Shown one piece after another: positions 11,703 to 55,754 of a stretch of 64,000 bases of DNA (position 1 is its first letter; every line of letters begins with the position of its first letter). The notes beneath the pieces were generated by a model. That model did not search any database. It was not told the DNA's origin and saw nothing but the letters and a program-made list of their open reading frames with translations. Position numbers and translations under genes: made by a program. Where the stretch lies: the NCBI GenBank assembly GCA_965153355.1, contig OZ231128.1:3162001-3226000 (forward strand), in the 5' to 3' direction. The stretch comes from Flaccisagitta enflata. Taxonomy: Eukaryota > Chaetognatha > Sagittoidea > Aphragmophora.

Positions 11703-11914
11703 AACAGGGCCGTATACACGGCTACCCCAGTCGCCTGCGGGTGGGCAGGGGCAGTGATGGAAAAGGTCACTAGGGCAGGGCATCTGGACATTCGCATTGA
11801 GCTCAAAAACGCCGAAAAAGTATAAAAGGGACCGATCGACTGACTGACCGACCAAGCAATCGACCAGCTAACAGACATAGCGGGTTATGGAGTCGCGCAG
11901 AACGCGAATAAAAA
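11703..11914 (-). mobile_element. hairpin-ended interspersed element
   Basis: Reverse orientation. The right end is GGCCGTATACACGGCTACCC followed by AGTCGCCTGCGGGTGGGCAG. The left end is AGTCGCGCAGAACGCGA. The interior has GACC/GACT tetranucleotides. Confidence 0.8.
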
Positions 11915-11922
11915 ATAAAGCA

Positions 11923-12553
11923 CACCACAGTCGCCCAGAGCTTGACGCCAGTTGACCTGAAATGATCGTCACCAACTTCAGTGGTTTCATGACCCTGATG
12001 GTGCATAGATTACATTTCTAGAAAAAATGAAATCTGTTTTGGGGCGCTTTTTAAGATATCTAAAAAGATAGTATTATTTTATTATATTTTTTACCATAAC
12101 TCCTTGTGATAAATTTTTTTGATAATTTTGACTGCAGATTTGATCTCAGATGATAGTTTCCGGTTCGTTTGATATGTCACACTATATACTTTTGCAAAAG
12201 AAATAAAAGCTTATTTTTTTGGTCACATTACTATATAAAACAATGTTAAATAGCAAAATTTAACTTTTTATTTCTTTTGCAAAAGTATACAGTGTGACAT
12301 ATCAAACGAACCGGAAACTATCATCTGAAATGAGATCTGCAGTCAGAATTATCAAAAAAATTCATAACAAAGAGTTACGGTAAAAAATATAGTAAAATAG
12401 TACTATTTTTTAAGATATCTTAAAAAGCGCCCCAAAACAGATTTCATTTCCTCTAGAAATGTAATCTATGCACCATCAGGGTCAGGTAACCACTGAAGTT
12501 GGTGGCGATCATTTCAGGTCAACTGGTGTCAAGCTCTGGGCGACTGTGACACA
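11923..12553. mobile_element. fold-back element with about 290-bp arms
   Basis: The segment from ACAGTCGCCCAGAGCTTGAC near 11927 to about 12215 is repeated inverted from about 12265 to 12548, with only scattered substitutions. Roughly 50 bases separate the arms. Internal landmarks such as GTTTCCGGTTCGTTTGATAT and TTTTGGGGCGCTTTTTAAGA occur in both arms in opposite sense. No reading frame of note is present. It is either a fold-back/MITE or an inverted duplication. Confidence 0.9.
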
Positions 12554-12559
12554 CACAAC

Positions 12560-13042
12560 AACAACACCTGACAAAACCTTTTTGTTTCACATCACCTGAA
12601 AGGATATTGTTAGAACAAGGCCTGATACACAAAAAGATAAGCAATGTAGTATCTACCGACCATCCTAAGCTATCGGACACAGCTTCTTGTAAATTTGCTA
12701 ACACGCGACTGCAATAAGCTGATTAGTGTTTTCTTAGGCTAATGACTTTTCCTTGTTGCCCATTCCCAAATTAAAGCCCAATTCTCTCTTGTTTCTTTGT
12801 CTGTTATTTTGTTTTCTTTATAATTGCCTTTCTCATTCTGCCTTTCTCATGTCATTGCCTCGTTTTCTCTTTTCCGATTATTTTCTATATAAAAGAGTAT
12901 TTGTCTTTCTGTCATTGTCTTTCTTGTGCTTTTCTGATTATTTTTTCTGTCAATTTACCCTTTTTTCCTGTATCTTTGTTTGGCTGAGGATTGTCCCTCT
13001 TTACGTTTACTCTCTCTGTCTCTGTCTCTGGTTCTGTCTCTG

Positions 13043-13050
<8 letters not shown>
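12560..13050. other. non-coding DNA, pyrimidine-rich
   Basis: No gene recognised; sequence becomes T- and CT-rich toward the microsatellite at 13052. Confidence 0.4.

Positions 13051-13051
<1 letters not shown>

Positions 13052-13121
<70 letters not shown>
13052..13121. repeat. (CT)n microsatellite
   Basis: About 35 CT units. Confidence 0.95.
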
Positions 13122-13124
<3 letters not shown>

Positions 13125-13267
13125 GATCCTTGATTAAAAAGTTCCTGTATCTTGAAGTTGCTAGAATTGTGCCAGAAGCCACATTGGGCAATTACTCGAT
13201 CAATCTAAAAGCCTTCTTCAATATTTTACATTTTACTGTCGTCTTTGAATAAAAGCGAAAAGAAAAA

Positions 13268-13470
13268 CAAGGCCGGATACGCGGCCATCAGTTGCGGACG
13301 GGTGGGCAGGGGCGGAAATGCAACTGTCCGCAACTAAAAATGTTCTAAAACGCTCATTTCCTCACTTTTTGACTCGTGTCCACGGACCAACCAACCGATC
13401 AACCAACCAACCGACCGACCGACCGACCGACGGACGGACAAAGTTTCAGAGTTGCGTGTCCGCACCAGTG
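13268..13470 (-). mobile_element. hairpin-ended interspersed element
   Basis: Reverse orientation. It starts with the family's right end AACAAGGCCGGATACGCGGC, then GTTGCGGACGGGTGGGCAGG, and has (GACC)n near its left end. The left hairpin (GTTGCGTGTCCGCA) has lost its outermost bases. Confidence 0.75.
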
Positions 13471-13499
13471 TTTGTTCCACTCTTTCTTTCTTCTTTCCT

Positions 13500-13551
13500 T
13501 TTTCCATTCTTTCCTCTTTCTTCTTTCTTCTTTCTTTCTTTCTCTTCTTCT

Positions 13552-13609
<58 letters not shown>
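13500..13609. repeat. TTC-rich tract passing into (CT)n
   Basis: Pyrimidine tract with imperfect TTTC/TTC repeats and then about 25 CT units. Confidence 0.9.
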
Positions 13610-13610
<1 letters not shown>

Positions 13611-13929
13611 GATAAGGCGAGGTATATACAGGTTTGAAGAACCAGTCTTGTTTGACAAAATCTTGAGGTCCTAAATTAACTTCATATGTTATTGGCTCAT
13701 CCTTCCCACTCCTTCTTCGTCCTCTCCTTCCTCTTCCTCTTCATTCTCTTCCATATCATATCCCCTTTTTGCACTTTTTGTGTCGACGCTGTTTTAATTT
13801 TAATTGTTTTTTTTTTAAACTTAATTATCCGTTTTGCCTCAAAAGTTAAAACGTGACATCGTTAAAATCAATTTCGACGATTCTTTCAAAATACGATTAC
13901 GAGTTCCTTATTTTTTCTTCTCATGTTTG

Positions 13930-14163
13930 TCTCTCCGCTTCTGTCTGCCTGTCTGTCTATTTGTCTGTCTGTCTTTCTGTCTTTCCAGGTTTCATTTTTC
14001 ATCTTACTCCGCTTCTGTCTGTCTGTATGTCTGACCGCCTTATTCTTTTTTGTCAGTCTGTCTTTCTGTCAATCTGTCTGTTTGTACGTTTCTACCTTTC
14101 TCTCTGCTTTTAATTTTTATATTGACATTATGTTTCTTTGTCTCTGTCTGTCTGTCTGTCTAT

Positions 14164-14228
<65 letters not shown>

Positions 14229-14243
14229 AAGCTGGCTATCTGC

Positions 14244-14275
<32 letters not shown>
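13930..14275. repeat. (GTCT)n tracts
   Basis: Several GTCT runs, the longest at about 14143-14228, followed by a CT tract. Confidence 0.9.
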
Positions 14276-14279
<4 letters not shown>

Positions 14280-14827
14280 GCTCTCAAATTTATGTGTAGA
14301 TCTTCTCTCGATCCGCAAATTTAAGTTTCCTTTGATACGCTTGAGTTCCTCGCAGCTTCTGTCTCTTTAGTCTCCACTCGGCTCATTATTCCATTCAAAA
14401 TACTTCTATTATGATACAAAGTTTTTTTTTTCGTTTTCTTTTCTTTGCATTTTCGTTCATGGCTTTGATGTTGTTGTTTAAAGGTGCACCATGGCACCCC
14501 AATATCTGCCGATGTCTGTCTCTCGGTCGCTTGTTCGATCCATCACGAAAATGTTTGGTGATCAACCCGGCCCACCTATATTGGCCTACTTGGCCTTTCT
14601 TTTTAGATGCGTCCGTTCGTAGGTCCGTCCGTAACGCATGAGTTTCAAAACGCGATTTTATTGGTGACTCATCAATTTCATAATCTTTTATCTTCATTGC
14701 ATAATACACATTAAATATCTCACATTTTAATATATTATGCATTAAACTGACGTGGGAGTGCAGTGGGCAAAAATTTGAGCTCGATTTTTTTCCTCGTGAA
14801 AACGACATTTTTTTAAAGTCAAATCAT

Positions 14828-15100
14828 AAAAACAAGTAATGCGGGGTGACAATATCGTTGCGGACGGGTGGACAGGATGGCGCCCATCCATTCTCCAACC
14901 TACCCCCCACACTCCGACATACAAAAAAGTGACTAAAACGCCCGTTTAAACGCTGACCCCGGACGGAGGGACGGAGGGACGGAGGGACGGAGGGACGGAG
15001 GGACGGAGGGACGGATGGAGGGACGGACGGTAGGACGGACGGAGGGACGGATGGTCGGACAAAGCCTTTTATAGATTTGCGTGTCTGCAACTAAAGAAAC
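14828..15100 (-). mobile_element. hairpin-ended interspersed element with (GGAC)n expansion
   Basis: Reverse orientation, with AAAAACAAGTAATGCGGGGT at the right end, then GTTGCGGACGGGTGGACAGG. A (GGAGGGAC)n-type expansion covers 14957-15060. The left end is TTTGCGTGTCTGCAACT. Confidence 0.8.
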
Positions 15101-15216
15101 TTGAAAAGTTGAGCAAACATGAGCTCGAAATTTGAGTTTCTGTGATCGATCAAACTTATTTTCATAGATTAAGTGACAAATCATTCGGAAATTTCAAATC
15201 TGGACTGGATTGTCAA

Positions 15217-15328
15217 GAACAATATTCAAAGAACAATGTTCAAAGAACGACGTTCAAAGAACTATGTTCAAAGAACAATACTCAAAGAACAATGTTAAAA
15301 TAACAATTTTCAAAGAACAATGTTCAAT
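15217..15328. repeat. 14-bp minisatellite, 8 copies
   Basis: Eight imperfect copies of GAACAATGTTCAAA in direct succession, ending just before the 71-bp array of the Rab gene. Confidence 0.9.
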
Positions 15329-16930
15329 GAGCATGTTCTCATTCCGTTGTTTCTAAAAAAGAGAAAACATGTCAAGGCGATACGAGTTATTGTTCCGTCT
15401 TTTTCTCTCTCATTCTATTGATTCTAACAGAGAGTAAACATGTCAAAGCGATACGAGTTATTGTTCCGTCTTTTTCTCTCTCATTCCATTGATTCTAACA
15501 GAGAGTAAACATGTTAAAGCGGTACGAGTTATTGTTCCGTCTTTTTCTCTCTCATTCCATTGATTCTAACAAAGAGTAAACATGTCAAAGCGATACGAGT
15601 TATTGTTCCGTCTTTTTCTCTCTCATTCCATTGATTCTATCAGAGAGTAAACATGTCAAAGCGATACGAGTTATTGTTCCGTCTTTTTCTCTCTCATTCT
15701 ATTGATTCTAACAGAGAGTAAACATGTCAAAGCGATACGAGTTATTGTTCCGTCTTTTTCTCTCTCATTCCATTGATTCTAACAGAGAGTAAACATGTTA
15801 AAGCGGTACGAGTTATTGTTCCGTCTTTTTCTCTCTCATTCCATTGATTCTAACAAAGAGTAAACATGTCAAAGCGATACGAGTTATTGTTCCGTCTTTT
15901 TCTCTCTCATTCCATTGATTCTAACAGAGAGTAAACATGTCAAAGCGATACGAGTTATTGTTCCGTCTTTTTCTCTCTCATTCTATTGATTCTAACAGAG
16001 AGTAAACATGTCAAAGCGATACGAGTTATTGTTCCGTCTTTTTCTCTCTCATTCCATTGATTCTAACAGAGAGTAAACATGTTAAAGCGGTACGAGTTAT
16101 TGTTCCGTCTTTTTCTCTCTCATTCCATTGATTCTAACAAAGAGTAAACATGTCAAAGCGATACGAGTTATTGTTCCGTCTTTTTCTCTCTCATTCCATT
16201 GATTCTAACAGAGAGTAAACATGTCAAAGCGATACAAGTTATTGTTCCGTCTTTTTCTCTCTCATTCCATTGATTCTAACAGAGAGTAAACATGTCAAAG
16301 CGATACGAGTTATTGTTCCGTCTTTTTCTCTCTCATTCTATTGATTCTAACAGAGAGTAAACATGTCAAAGCGATACGAGTTATTGTTCCGTCTTTTTCT
16401 CTCTCATTCCATTGATTCTAACAGAGAGAAAACATGTCAAAGCGATACAAGTTATTGTTCCGTCTTTTTCTCTCTCATTCCATTGATTCTATCAGAGAGT
16501 AAACATGTCAAAGCGATACGAGTTATTGTTCCGTCTTTTTCTCTCTCATTCCATTGATTCTAACAGAGAGTAAACATGTCAAAGCGATACAAGTTATTGT
16601 TCCGTCTTTTTCTCTCTCATTCCATTGATTCTAACAGAGAGTAAACATGTCAAAGCGATACGAGTTATTGTTCCGTCTTTTTCTCTCTCATTCCATTTAT
16701 TCTAACAGAGAGTAAACATGTCAAAGCGATACGAGTTATTGTTCCGTCTTTTTCTCTCTCATTCCATTGATTCTAACAGAGAGTAAACATGTCAAAGCGA
16801 TACGAGTTATTGTTCCGTCTTTTTCTCTCTCATTCCATTGTTTCTAACAGAGAGAAAACATGTCAAAGCGATACGAGTTATTGTTCCGTCTTTTTCTCTC
16901 TCATTCCATTGATTCTAACAGAGAGTAAAC

Positions 16931-26037
<9,107 letters not shown>

Positions 26038-26079
26038 TTGATGATAGATAAAGACAAATTAACAACGACAATGACATAT

Positions 26080-26168
<89 letters not shown>

Positions 26169-26195
26169 AACAACAACAACAACAACAACAACAAC
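26080..26195. repeat. (CAA)n microsatellite in the Rab 3' flank
   Basis: About 38 CAA units, 45 bases after the stop codon and therefore probably in the 3' UTR. Confidence 0.9.
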
Positions 26196-26395
26196 AGCTA
26201 ACCTGAAAACGCGTCTGGCGAGATACATAACGACGATAGATAAGACGACTAGCTATCTACAGATAGAGAAATTGTTTTGGCACGTGAAAAAGCTTCTTTC
26301 AAGAAGTCTTTGAAAGTTAAAAGGTAGCGCCTCTTAACTTGAGTGTTTGTTACATTATGATGTAACTTATGTCTGACGTCTTTGGAGGAACTGCT

Positions 26396-26576
26396 TGTAA
26401 GAAAACCCCGCTACGGCGAGATATTGCGTCGTAAATCATAAAAGGGGGATATTGAGTACACTTTCCTAAGTACACTTTCATAAATCAGAGAACCCCGCTA
26501 CGGCGAGATATTGCATCGTAAATAATATTAGGGGGATATTGAGTACACTTTCATGAGTACACTTTCATAAATCATT
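26396..26576. repeat. 90-bp tandem duplication
   Basis: CCCCGCTACGGCGAGATATT followed by GGGGGATATTGAGTACAC occurs at about 26405 and again at about 26494. Confidence 0.9.
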
Positions 26577-26955
26577 TACAGATTGTGTGAGAATATTTTC
26601 TAGATTGTGCGTCTCCTCCACCATAACTTCACCCCTATGACCCACCTCCCCCGACTCTTAAATCCAACAACACACCTGATCTGTTTCATCACATCATTGC
26701 ATTGAATCACATTCAGATCTGCAGGTGCCTGTGTGACATCAGAAGCTTCTCTATTTGATATTATAATATAATAACCTTTAAACCATCACCGCTCAGCATT
26801 ACAATTTACATAAGCTGACGATAATCATCAGCTTCCATGGGTTACGTAACTGATGGCTCCCACGGTACTGCCAATCACGATCACATCCATTTTATCACAC
26901 TGTGATTAACACACCTGAAACTGCTATCTATCCTCTCTCCCATCTCTCTCTAGAG
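26577..26955. other. non-coding DNA, nothing recognised
   Basis: No gene or repeat recognised; no confident polyadenylation signal for the Rab gene could be picked. Confidence 0.4.
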
Positions 26956-26956
26956 C

Positions 26957-27051
<95 letters not shown>
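26957..27051. repeat. (GA)n microsatellite
   Basis: About 47 GA units. Confidence 0.95.
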
Positions 27052-27053
<2 letters not shown>

Positions 27054-27217
27054 AATGGAGTTAACGAGAATGGCGACGTTGTTGTTAATAATCAATCGGT
27101 TTCTTTATTACCTTTGCGGCTTCCAGGCTGCCTTAGCTTATTCATGAATATTCATGTGATTCCCGTTTACGTCCTCCCTACCCCCCTACCCCCTCTCGTT
27201 CAATGAATGGGTTCCCC

Positions 27218-27253
27218 TCTCTCTCTTTCTCTTTCTCTCTCTTCCTTCCCTCT

Positions 27254-27344
<91 letters not shown>
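27218..27344. repeat. (CT)n microsatellite
   Basis: CTTT/CT mixture then about 40 CT units. Confidence 0.95.
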
Positions 27345-27347
<3 letters not shown>

Positions 27348-27547
27348 TCGCATATTACAAGAAATTCCCTCGGTGCATGACTGATGAAATTGTTGCTGAC
27401 ACGCTAACTTCCGTTTTATTCCTTGTTTTCTCATTCCATTGAGACTTTGCTTCCAAGTCTCATTTGCGTATCATTTACATACAAACTAGTTTCCGTTGTG
27501 ATGAGATAAGATGAATATGTGAGTGAGAATGAAATGCAGGTATACGT

Positions 27548-27666
<119 letters not shown>

Positions 27667-27954
27667 TCCTTTAAAAGATTGGCGTTTGTTTTAGTGAAGA
27701 ACTATTTTAGTGGTTTATGAGTCCCTTGCAGGTATTGTTTGTCACATTCTATATTCTATTGTTGATTTTCGTTATTCTTTGCTCATTGTGCAATCAAATT
27801 CTACCCCATTTTCATGAATTACAAGGTATTTAATTTCTAGCCCGTTCCTTTCTCTTTTTGGAGATTTAGAATAGTTTTCAGCACGATTTTGTTTTTCAAC
27901 GAATCCTCCACCAAAGCGAGTAGCTTCAGGCAGTAATACATAAAACCCAGCCAA

Positions 27955-28056
27955 CCCTTAGCCCTAACACTAACCCTGTCCCTAACCCTAAAACCATCCC
28001 CAACCCCAACCCTAACCCCCCCAACCCTAATTTAACAAACCGCTTAAAAAGTCTTA
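27955..28056. repeat. interstitial telomere-like tract
   Basis: Degenerate CCCTAA repeats (CCCTAACCCTAAAACC and variants), followed by CCGCTTAAAAAGTCTTAAAA ACAAAAGAC. The same flank follows a second telomere-like tract at 45090-45212. Confidence 0.85.
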
Positions 28057-28409
28057 AAAACAAAAGACTTGATACAACCATTCATTTAAACCCTTTTTTT
28101 AACTACAGTTACTTTATCTTTACTTTATCTTTACTTTATCTTTACTTTACCCTTTTGTTTACTACAGTTACTTTATCATTTAGAAATAGCGAAGCTAGAT
28201 GAAATGAGAATAGGTATTCTTTGTGATCTTTGTAAACCTGGCAAGAGAAAGAAACAAAACAAGGCCACCCCCTATAGGATGCGTGCGAGACTTACTGATT
28301 GACTTAGAATGACTTAGAATAAATTAATATACTCTTAAATGACTTAAAATGATTTAAAGAAATAATATTGATAAAAAAGTAAAAGTGTGACATACAGTTG
28401 TACAGACAG

Positions 28410-28655
28410 ATGGACGGAGAGAGAGAGAGAGACATAAAGAGAAAGACAGAAAGAGAAAGAGAAAGAAAGAGAAAGAAAAAGAGAAAGATAGAGAGAAAGT
28501 GAAAGAGAAAGAGAAAGAGAAAGAGAAAGAAAAAGAGAGAAAGAGAGAAAGAGAGAAAAAGAGAAAGAGAGAAAGAGAGAAAGAGAGAAAGAGAGAAAGA
28601 GAGAAAGAGAGAAAGAGAGAAAGAGAGAAAAAGAGAAAGAGAGAAAGAGAGAGCA
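28410..28655. repeat. (GAGAAA)n purine tract
   Basis: GA, GAAA and GAGAAA repeats over about 245 bases. Confidence 0.95.
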
Positions 28656-29116
28656 GCCGAAATGGGATAAAAACCTATGATCGACATCTAAACGCGGTCA
28701 AGAAAAAAAGAGATATCTTAAAAAAAGCAACGGTGCCAAGGGGAAAAAATGAGCAATTCAGATGTGTTGCAATTTGTCATGTCCCTCGTTCCCAATAGAT
28801 ATAATCGTTAAGATTGCTCCATTTCTCTACGATGAATAAAAGAACAGTCCCAAATCTCCCCAAGGCCCGCTTTACCAAAACTGAGCCTCCCACACACTTA
28901 TTTATAATTCAACCTCAGGCAAGGAGGAGGTAAGAGACGGTGGGAGGGGAGGGGGAAAGAAAGGAGTAGGGTTGGAGGGGGGGGGGAAAGAGAGGAGTAG
29001 GGTTGGAGGGGGGGGGAGGGGGAAAGAAAGGAGTAGGGTTGGACGAAAGAAACGGGCTTCCACTCATCTCCCGCCGTTATCTTCATACAGCCCCAAAGCA
29101 AACACTCACTCTTAAG

Positions 29117-29246
29117 TAGGGATGTGGAAGCGGTCGATTTTTATGCCGCTTCCACCGCTTCCGCTTCCGCCTCCATTTTGTAATTCAAATACTAGTAGCT
29201 ATCCTATCCTCTAAATTGGAAGCGGTCTATCGCTTCCACATCCCTA
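29117..29246. mobile_element. small hAT-type MITE, 130 bp
   Basis: The inverted ends are TAGGGATGTGGAAGCG and CGCTTCCACATCCCTA. They are flanked by CTCTTAAG (29109-29116) and CTCATGAG (29247-29254), a 6-of-8 match that fits an aged 8-bp target duplication. TAGGG-type ends and 8-bp duplications are characteristic of hAT elements. Confidence 0.8.
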
Positions 29247-29653
29247 CTCATGAGGTTCGACATCGATCGTCTGTCAGTCGATTTCAGTCAACATTATCAA
29301 AGTTACTCTCGTTTATTTCATGAGACGCTGATGAAAGTTAGGTCAAGGAAACGCACAAGATGTGGGCTCAGGATCCTTTCTTTTGCCTTCGAGAATTATT
29401 GGACATTTTGTCTTTTACAAATGTGTGGAAGGTGGACAAACCCGCACAAACTGAACGTTTTCTGTCTCTACCGTGATAACTTTACATTGTTTTGACCTAA
29501 GATCAAAAATAGAATGAAAACCGACAGAACCCGATTCTAGAAAAAAAAAAACTAACACAAAAACGAGGGAGCGGCACGGATTAGAAAATAACTGTTCTCG
29601 ACTGAAATAATAATCATTGATTGACATTAATTGCCGCAAGAAGAACGACTTAC

Positions 29654-52281
<22,628 letters not shown>

Positions 52282-52667
52282 CTGTGGAGTGGAAAAAAAA
52301 ATGAGGGTAGAGAGGGGGTAGATCTCCCTTCCACTGCCACTTTCATATCTGCTACCATTTCTACCGCATTCTCCTTCACTGCAACTGTCACCATCTGCTG
52401 TCACCATCTGTTGCTACCATTTCCACCACATTCTCCTTTACTGCAACTGTCACCATCGATGAAATTATGACATCATAAAATCATTTTTGTCACACCCAGA
52501 ACTGCATCAAGAGGCGGTATAAGGCACCTAGAACGCCCCATTTTAGAGTCATAAATACGCTCCAACAACTCTGTGATATGGCATCGAGTTTTCTTTTTTT
52601 ACTCTCTCTCTCTTCTCCATCTTTGATAAATGTTTCATGGACTGGAACAGCGGGTGGGGGCCAAAGT

Positions 52668-52669
<2 letters not shown>

Positions 52670-52707
<38 letters not shown>

Positions 52708-52746
52708 AAGGGACATACAGATAGACAGACAGACAGACAGACAGAA

Positions 52747-52817
<71 letters not shown>
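52670..52817. repeat. (GA)n and (GACA)n tracts
   Basis: A GA run, then about 24 GACA units. Confidence 0.95.
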
Positions 52818-52964
52818 TGGCTAGAAGGACATAAACGGGAAGCTGGACCAAAGCACAGACAGACAGATCGGTGAAGTTTAAGCCAAAATCTAACAAATTT
52901 CAAAGTCGTAAAAATTTCATCAAAATACCATGGGAGTCAAGAAATTTTCAAGCGGGTTAGGCAG

Positions 52965-52965
<1 letters not shown>

Positions 52966-53031
<66 letters not shown>
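52966..53031. repeat. (GA)n microsatellite
   Basis: About 32 GA units. Confidence 0.95.
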
Positions 53032-53035
<4 letters not shown>

Positions 53036-53437
53036 TAGTATGAACAGTCAACCAAGGATCTCATTTGGTCAGCGGTCCCCGTTCTTCTGCCAAGATTGAA
53101 AAGTTAATGTGGTAGATTGAACAGCAACTGTTCGGTAAAGCATGAGATCCTGGTAATTTCCTTTTTATCCAAATTGATGATATGAGAGCCAGTTTGAGAT
53201 GTGGGAGGGAAACTATGAGCGTTGGAGAACTGATTTTGGAGTTGGAAGGGCTGAAGTGAGGTCTGAAATAGATGATTCAAAGCTGGAAAAGTTTTGCAAA
53301 GAGGGGGCACGAATATTGACATAGAAGTGCATTTCGTATTCTTTTGGACATTGGCTCACCACCCAAAAAATCACAATAAGGCGGGAGGGGAGTGACTGGC
53401 GTAAAAGTTGGCACGCTTTAGATTAACTCCCTTCCAT

Positions 53438-53475
53438 GAGAGAGAGAGAGAGAGATGATGATGATGATATTTTAC

Positions 53476-53541
<66 letters not shown>

Positions 53542-53590
53542 GACAGACAGACAGACAGACAGACAGAGAGACAGAGACAAATGGACAGAC
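53438..53590. repeat. (GA)n, (GAT)n and (GACA)n tracts
   Basis: Successive GA, GAT, GA and GACA runs. Confidence 0.93.
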
Positions 53591-53778
53591 AGAAAGAGAA
53601 CAGAGAGAGGAAATGATTTTAACATCGATCGCACCAACATTTGGGATGAGGTCCTACAAAGTCCATGATGAATTAAGAGACTCTTGCCAATATCACTGAC
53701 TTTTGCAAAATGATGCTTGCATATGCCCCCTCGACTCCTTCAATGAATATATGATTCTTTGACTGGAAACCAACAAAA

Positions 53779-53946
53779 AAACAAGGCCCGATACATGTAC
53801 ATATACATATACATATGTACATATACATACATGTACATATACACGGCAATCCAGTCGCGGACAGTTGGGCAGCAGCAGTAATGCAAAAACCGACCAACCG
53901 ACCTACCGACCGACCGACACGGTAACTCGGCAAGGTGTAGAAAAAA
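53779..53946 (-). mobile_element. hairpin-ended interspersed element with internal TACATA repeat
   Basis: The right end AACAAGGCCCGATAC is split from ACACGGCAATCCAGTCGCGG by a (TACATA)n-type expansion at 53791-53841. (GACC)n follows. The left hairpin is degraded. Confidence 0.7.
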
Positions 53947-54371
53947 GAAAAGGTGGCCACGCTGTTGCTGGTGAATCAATTGAGAGAAAGCTCTGAAAAG
54001 AACGAACATGGGGGATCCGTTTCTCTTATTTTGCTCATAGACCTGGATTAGAGTCTCTTAGACAAGGGTCTCTAATATCAGAGACTCTTGTCTTAGAGAA
54101 CTCAATCATGATCTTAAGTTGAGGATCTTGGTCGGAATGACCAAGATTTTTGAGGCTGAGATTAGGAGTGTGGGAGGCCAGAGCCTACGTTCTAGAACAT
54201 CATATCCCCGTTGCGACCGCTGCCCAATAGATTGATTTTCAAAATTCACTTACAAGCTCTTATTGGAAGAGCTTTACCATCTTTAAGGTGGGGATAAACT
54301 TTAGAATTTCCAACTCAGAAAAAATTGGGTCTAAATGAGTTTAGAATAAGTCGCAAACATGTTTCCAGTTG

Positions 54372-54567
54372 GTAGTCGCGTGCAACGCGACTCTATACCC
54401 CACTTTGTTCGTCCTTTGGTTGGTCGGTTTGTTGGTCCCCTTGTACTTTTTCGGCGTTTTTGAGCTTTTTGAACTCACCGAACCCGGTCAAACGCCCAAG
54501 TAACTTTTTCCACCACTGCCCCTGCCCACCCCCACGCGACTGGGGTAGCCGTGTATCCGGCCTTGTG
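54372..54567 (+). mobile_element. hairpin-ended interspersed element, complete
   Basis: Left hairpin AGTCGCGTGCAACGCGACT, then GTTGGTCGG-type tetranucleotides. The right end is CCCCCACGCGACTGGGGTAG then CCGTGTATCCGGCCTTG. Confidence 0.88.
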
Positions 54568-54634
54568 AGGAAACAGAGGGCAATATTGCACCAATAAATT
54601 CTTTTTACATTTTTACCAAAAAAAAGAAAGAGAA

Positions 54635-54857
54635 AAACAAGGCCGGATACACGGCTAGCCCAGTCGCGTGCGGGTGGGCAGGGGCCATAATTGAGGTCAC
54701 CAGATCATTTGGGCAGAAGTAGTAAGGCCAAAAACCGCAAAAACCCAAAAAAAGTAAAGTGTGACGGACCGACGGACAGACCGACAGACAGACCGACGGA
54801 CCGACGGACGGACCGACAAAGCGGGGTGTAGAGTTGCGTAGCACGCAACTAAAAAAT
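54635..54857 (-). mobile_element. hairpin-ended interspersed element, complete
   Basis: Opposite orientation to the neighbouring copy only 70 bases away. Right end AACAAGGCCGGATACACGGC; left hairpin AGTTGCGTAGCACGCAACT. Confidence 0.88.
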
Positions 54858-54989
54858 CAATGTAACAGGCCGAAATGTCACTATCTTTCATGTGATATGG
54901 TTACATCTCAGAGCCTGTTTAACAAATCTTAAAGTCCAATTAGCATGAGGCATTTTCTCATTTTTTTTCCGTATCTTTATTCCTTCACA

Positions 54990-55155
54990 GGTACAATGGC
55001 TGTAACAAGGGACGTCAATCATCCCTCCAGTCTCCCGTGCTCCTCTTCATCCTCATTCTACTTTGCGTTTCTTACGTACAATGGCTGTAACAAAGGGACC
55101 AAGACGTCATTTAACTCTCCAGTCTCCTGTGCTCCTCTTCTCCCTCATTCTACTC
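54990..55155. repeat. 84-bp tandem duplication
   Basis: TACAATGGCTGTAACAA and downstream CTCCAGTCTCC.GTGCTCCTC occur twice. Confidence 0.85.
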
Positions 55156-55754
55156 CAAAACATTTCTTTTCCGTTTTTCTTCAACCTCTGATGATAATTA
55201 TAGATTATTTGTTTCATACTGTGAGGCTATTGGTTTTCCTTTTGTGTGTATGACTGAAGTCAAATATGTGAGTTTCTGACAGTTTGGATGGTTGCGTATT
55301 CTGACCGTATGGGAATCAATTTCACCAGAGGGAAAAGAAATGGTGTAGTCAATTTTGGCTATTTTGGGCCTCTTAAAATCCCCTCTTGGAACCTTAACCC
55401 TCCCCTTCCTTTTGATCGAAGCCTGCTAAATGTCAACCCCCAGATGAGACCATTTCCTAAATCTATTAGTATAATTTTTTTTGAGAAGAGTATGCAACAA
55501 TAATTGTCACTATACATACAAATGAAGTTACCTGATGGTCCCGGTTTTTTTTGCTTTGTCTGTCTGTCCATTGGTCAGTCTGTTGGTCCATCCGTCCGTG
55601 GCAATTGAGTCGAAAAGTGGAAAAGCAAGCGTTTTAGATGCTTTTTTGTGCAGTGGCTCCAAAGAGCTGATGTCTTGTAGGACACAGGGGTGAATTTCCA
55701 GACGTCAAACAGTCCGTCCATCTATCCGTCCATCCATCTGTCCATCCATCCCCC

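Noticed and set aside
27955-28056. True chromosome end or telomere
   Set aside because: The tract is short, degenerate and embedded in ordinary sequence, with a second similar tract in a gene intron.
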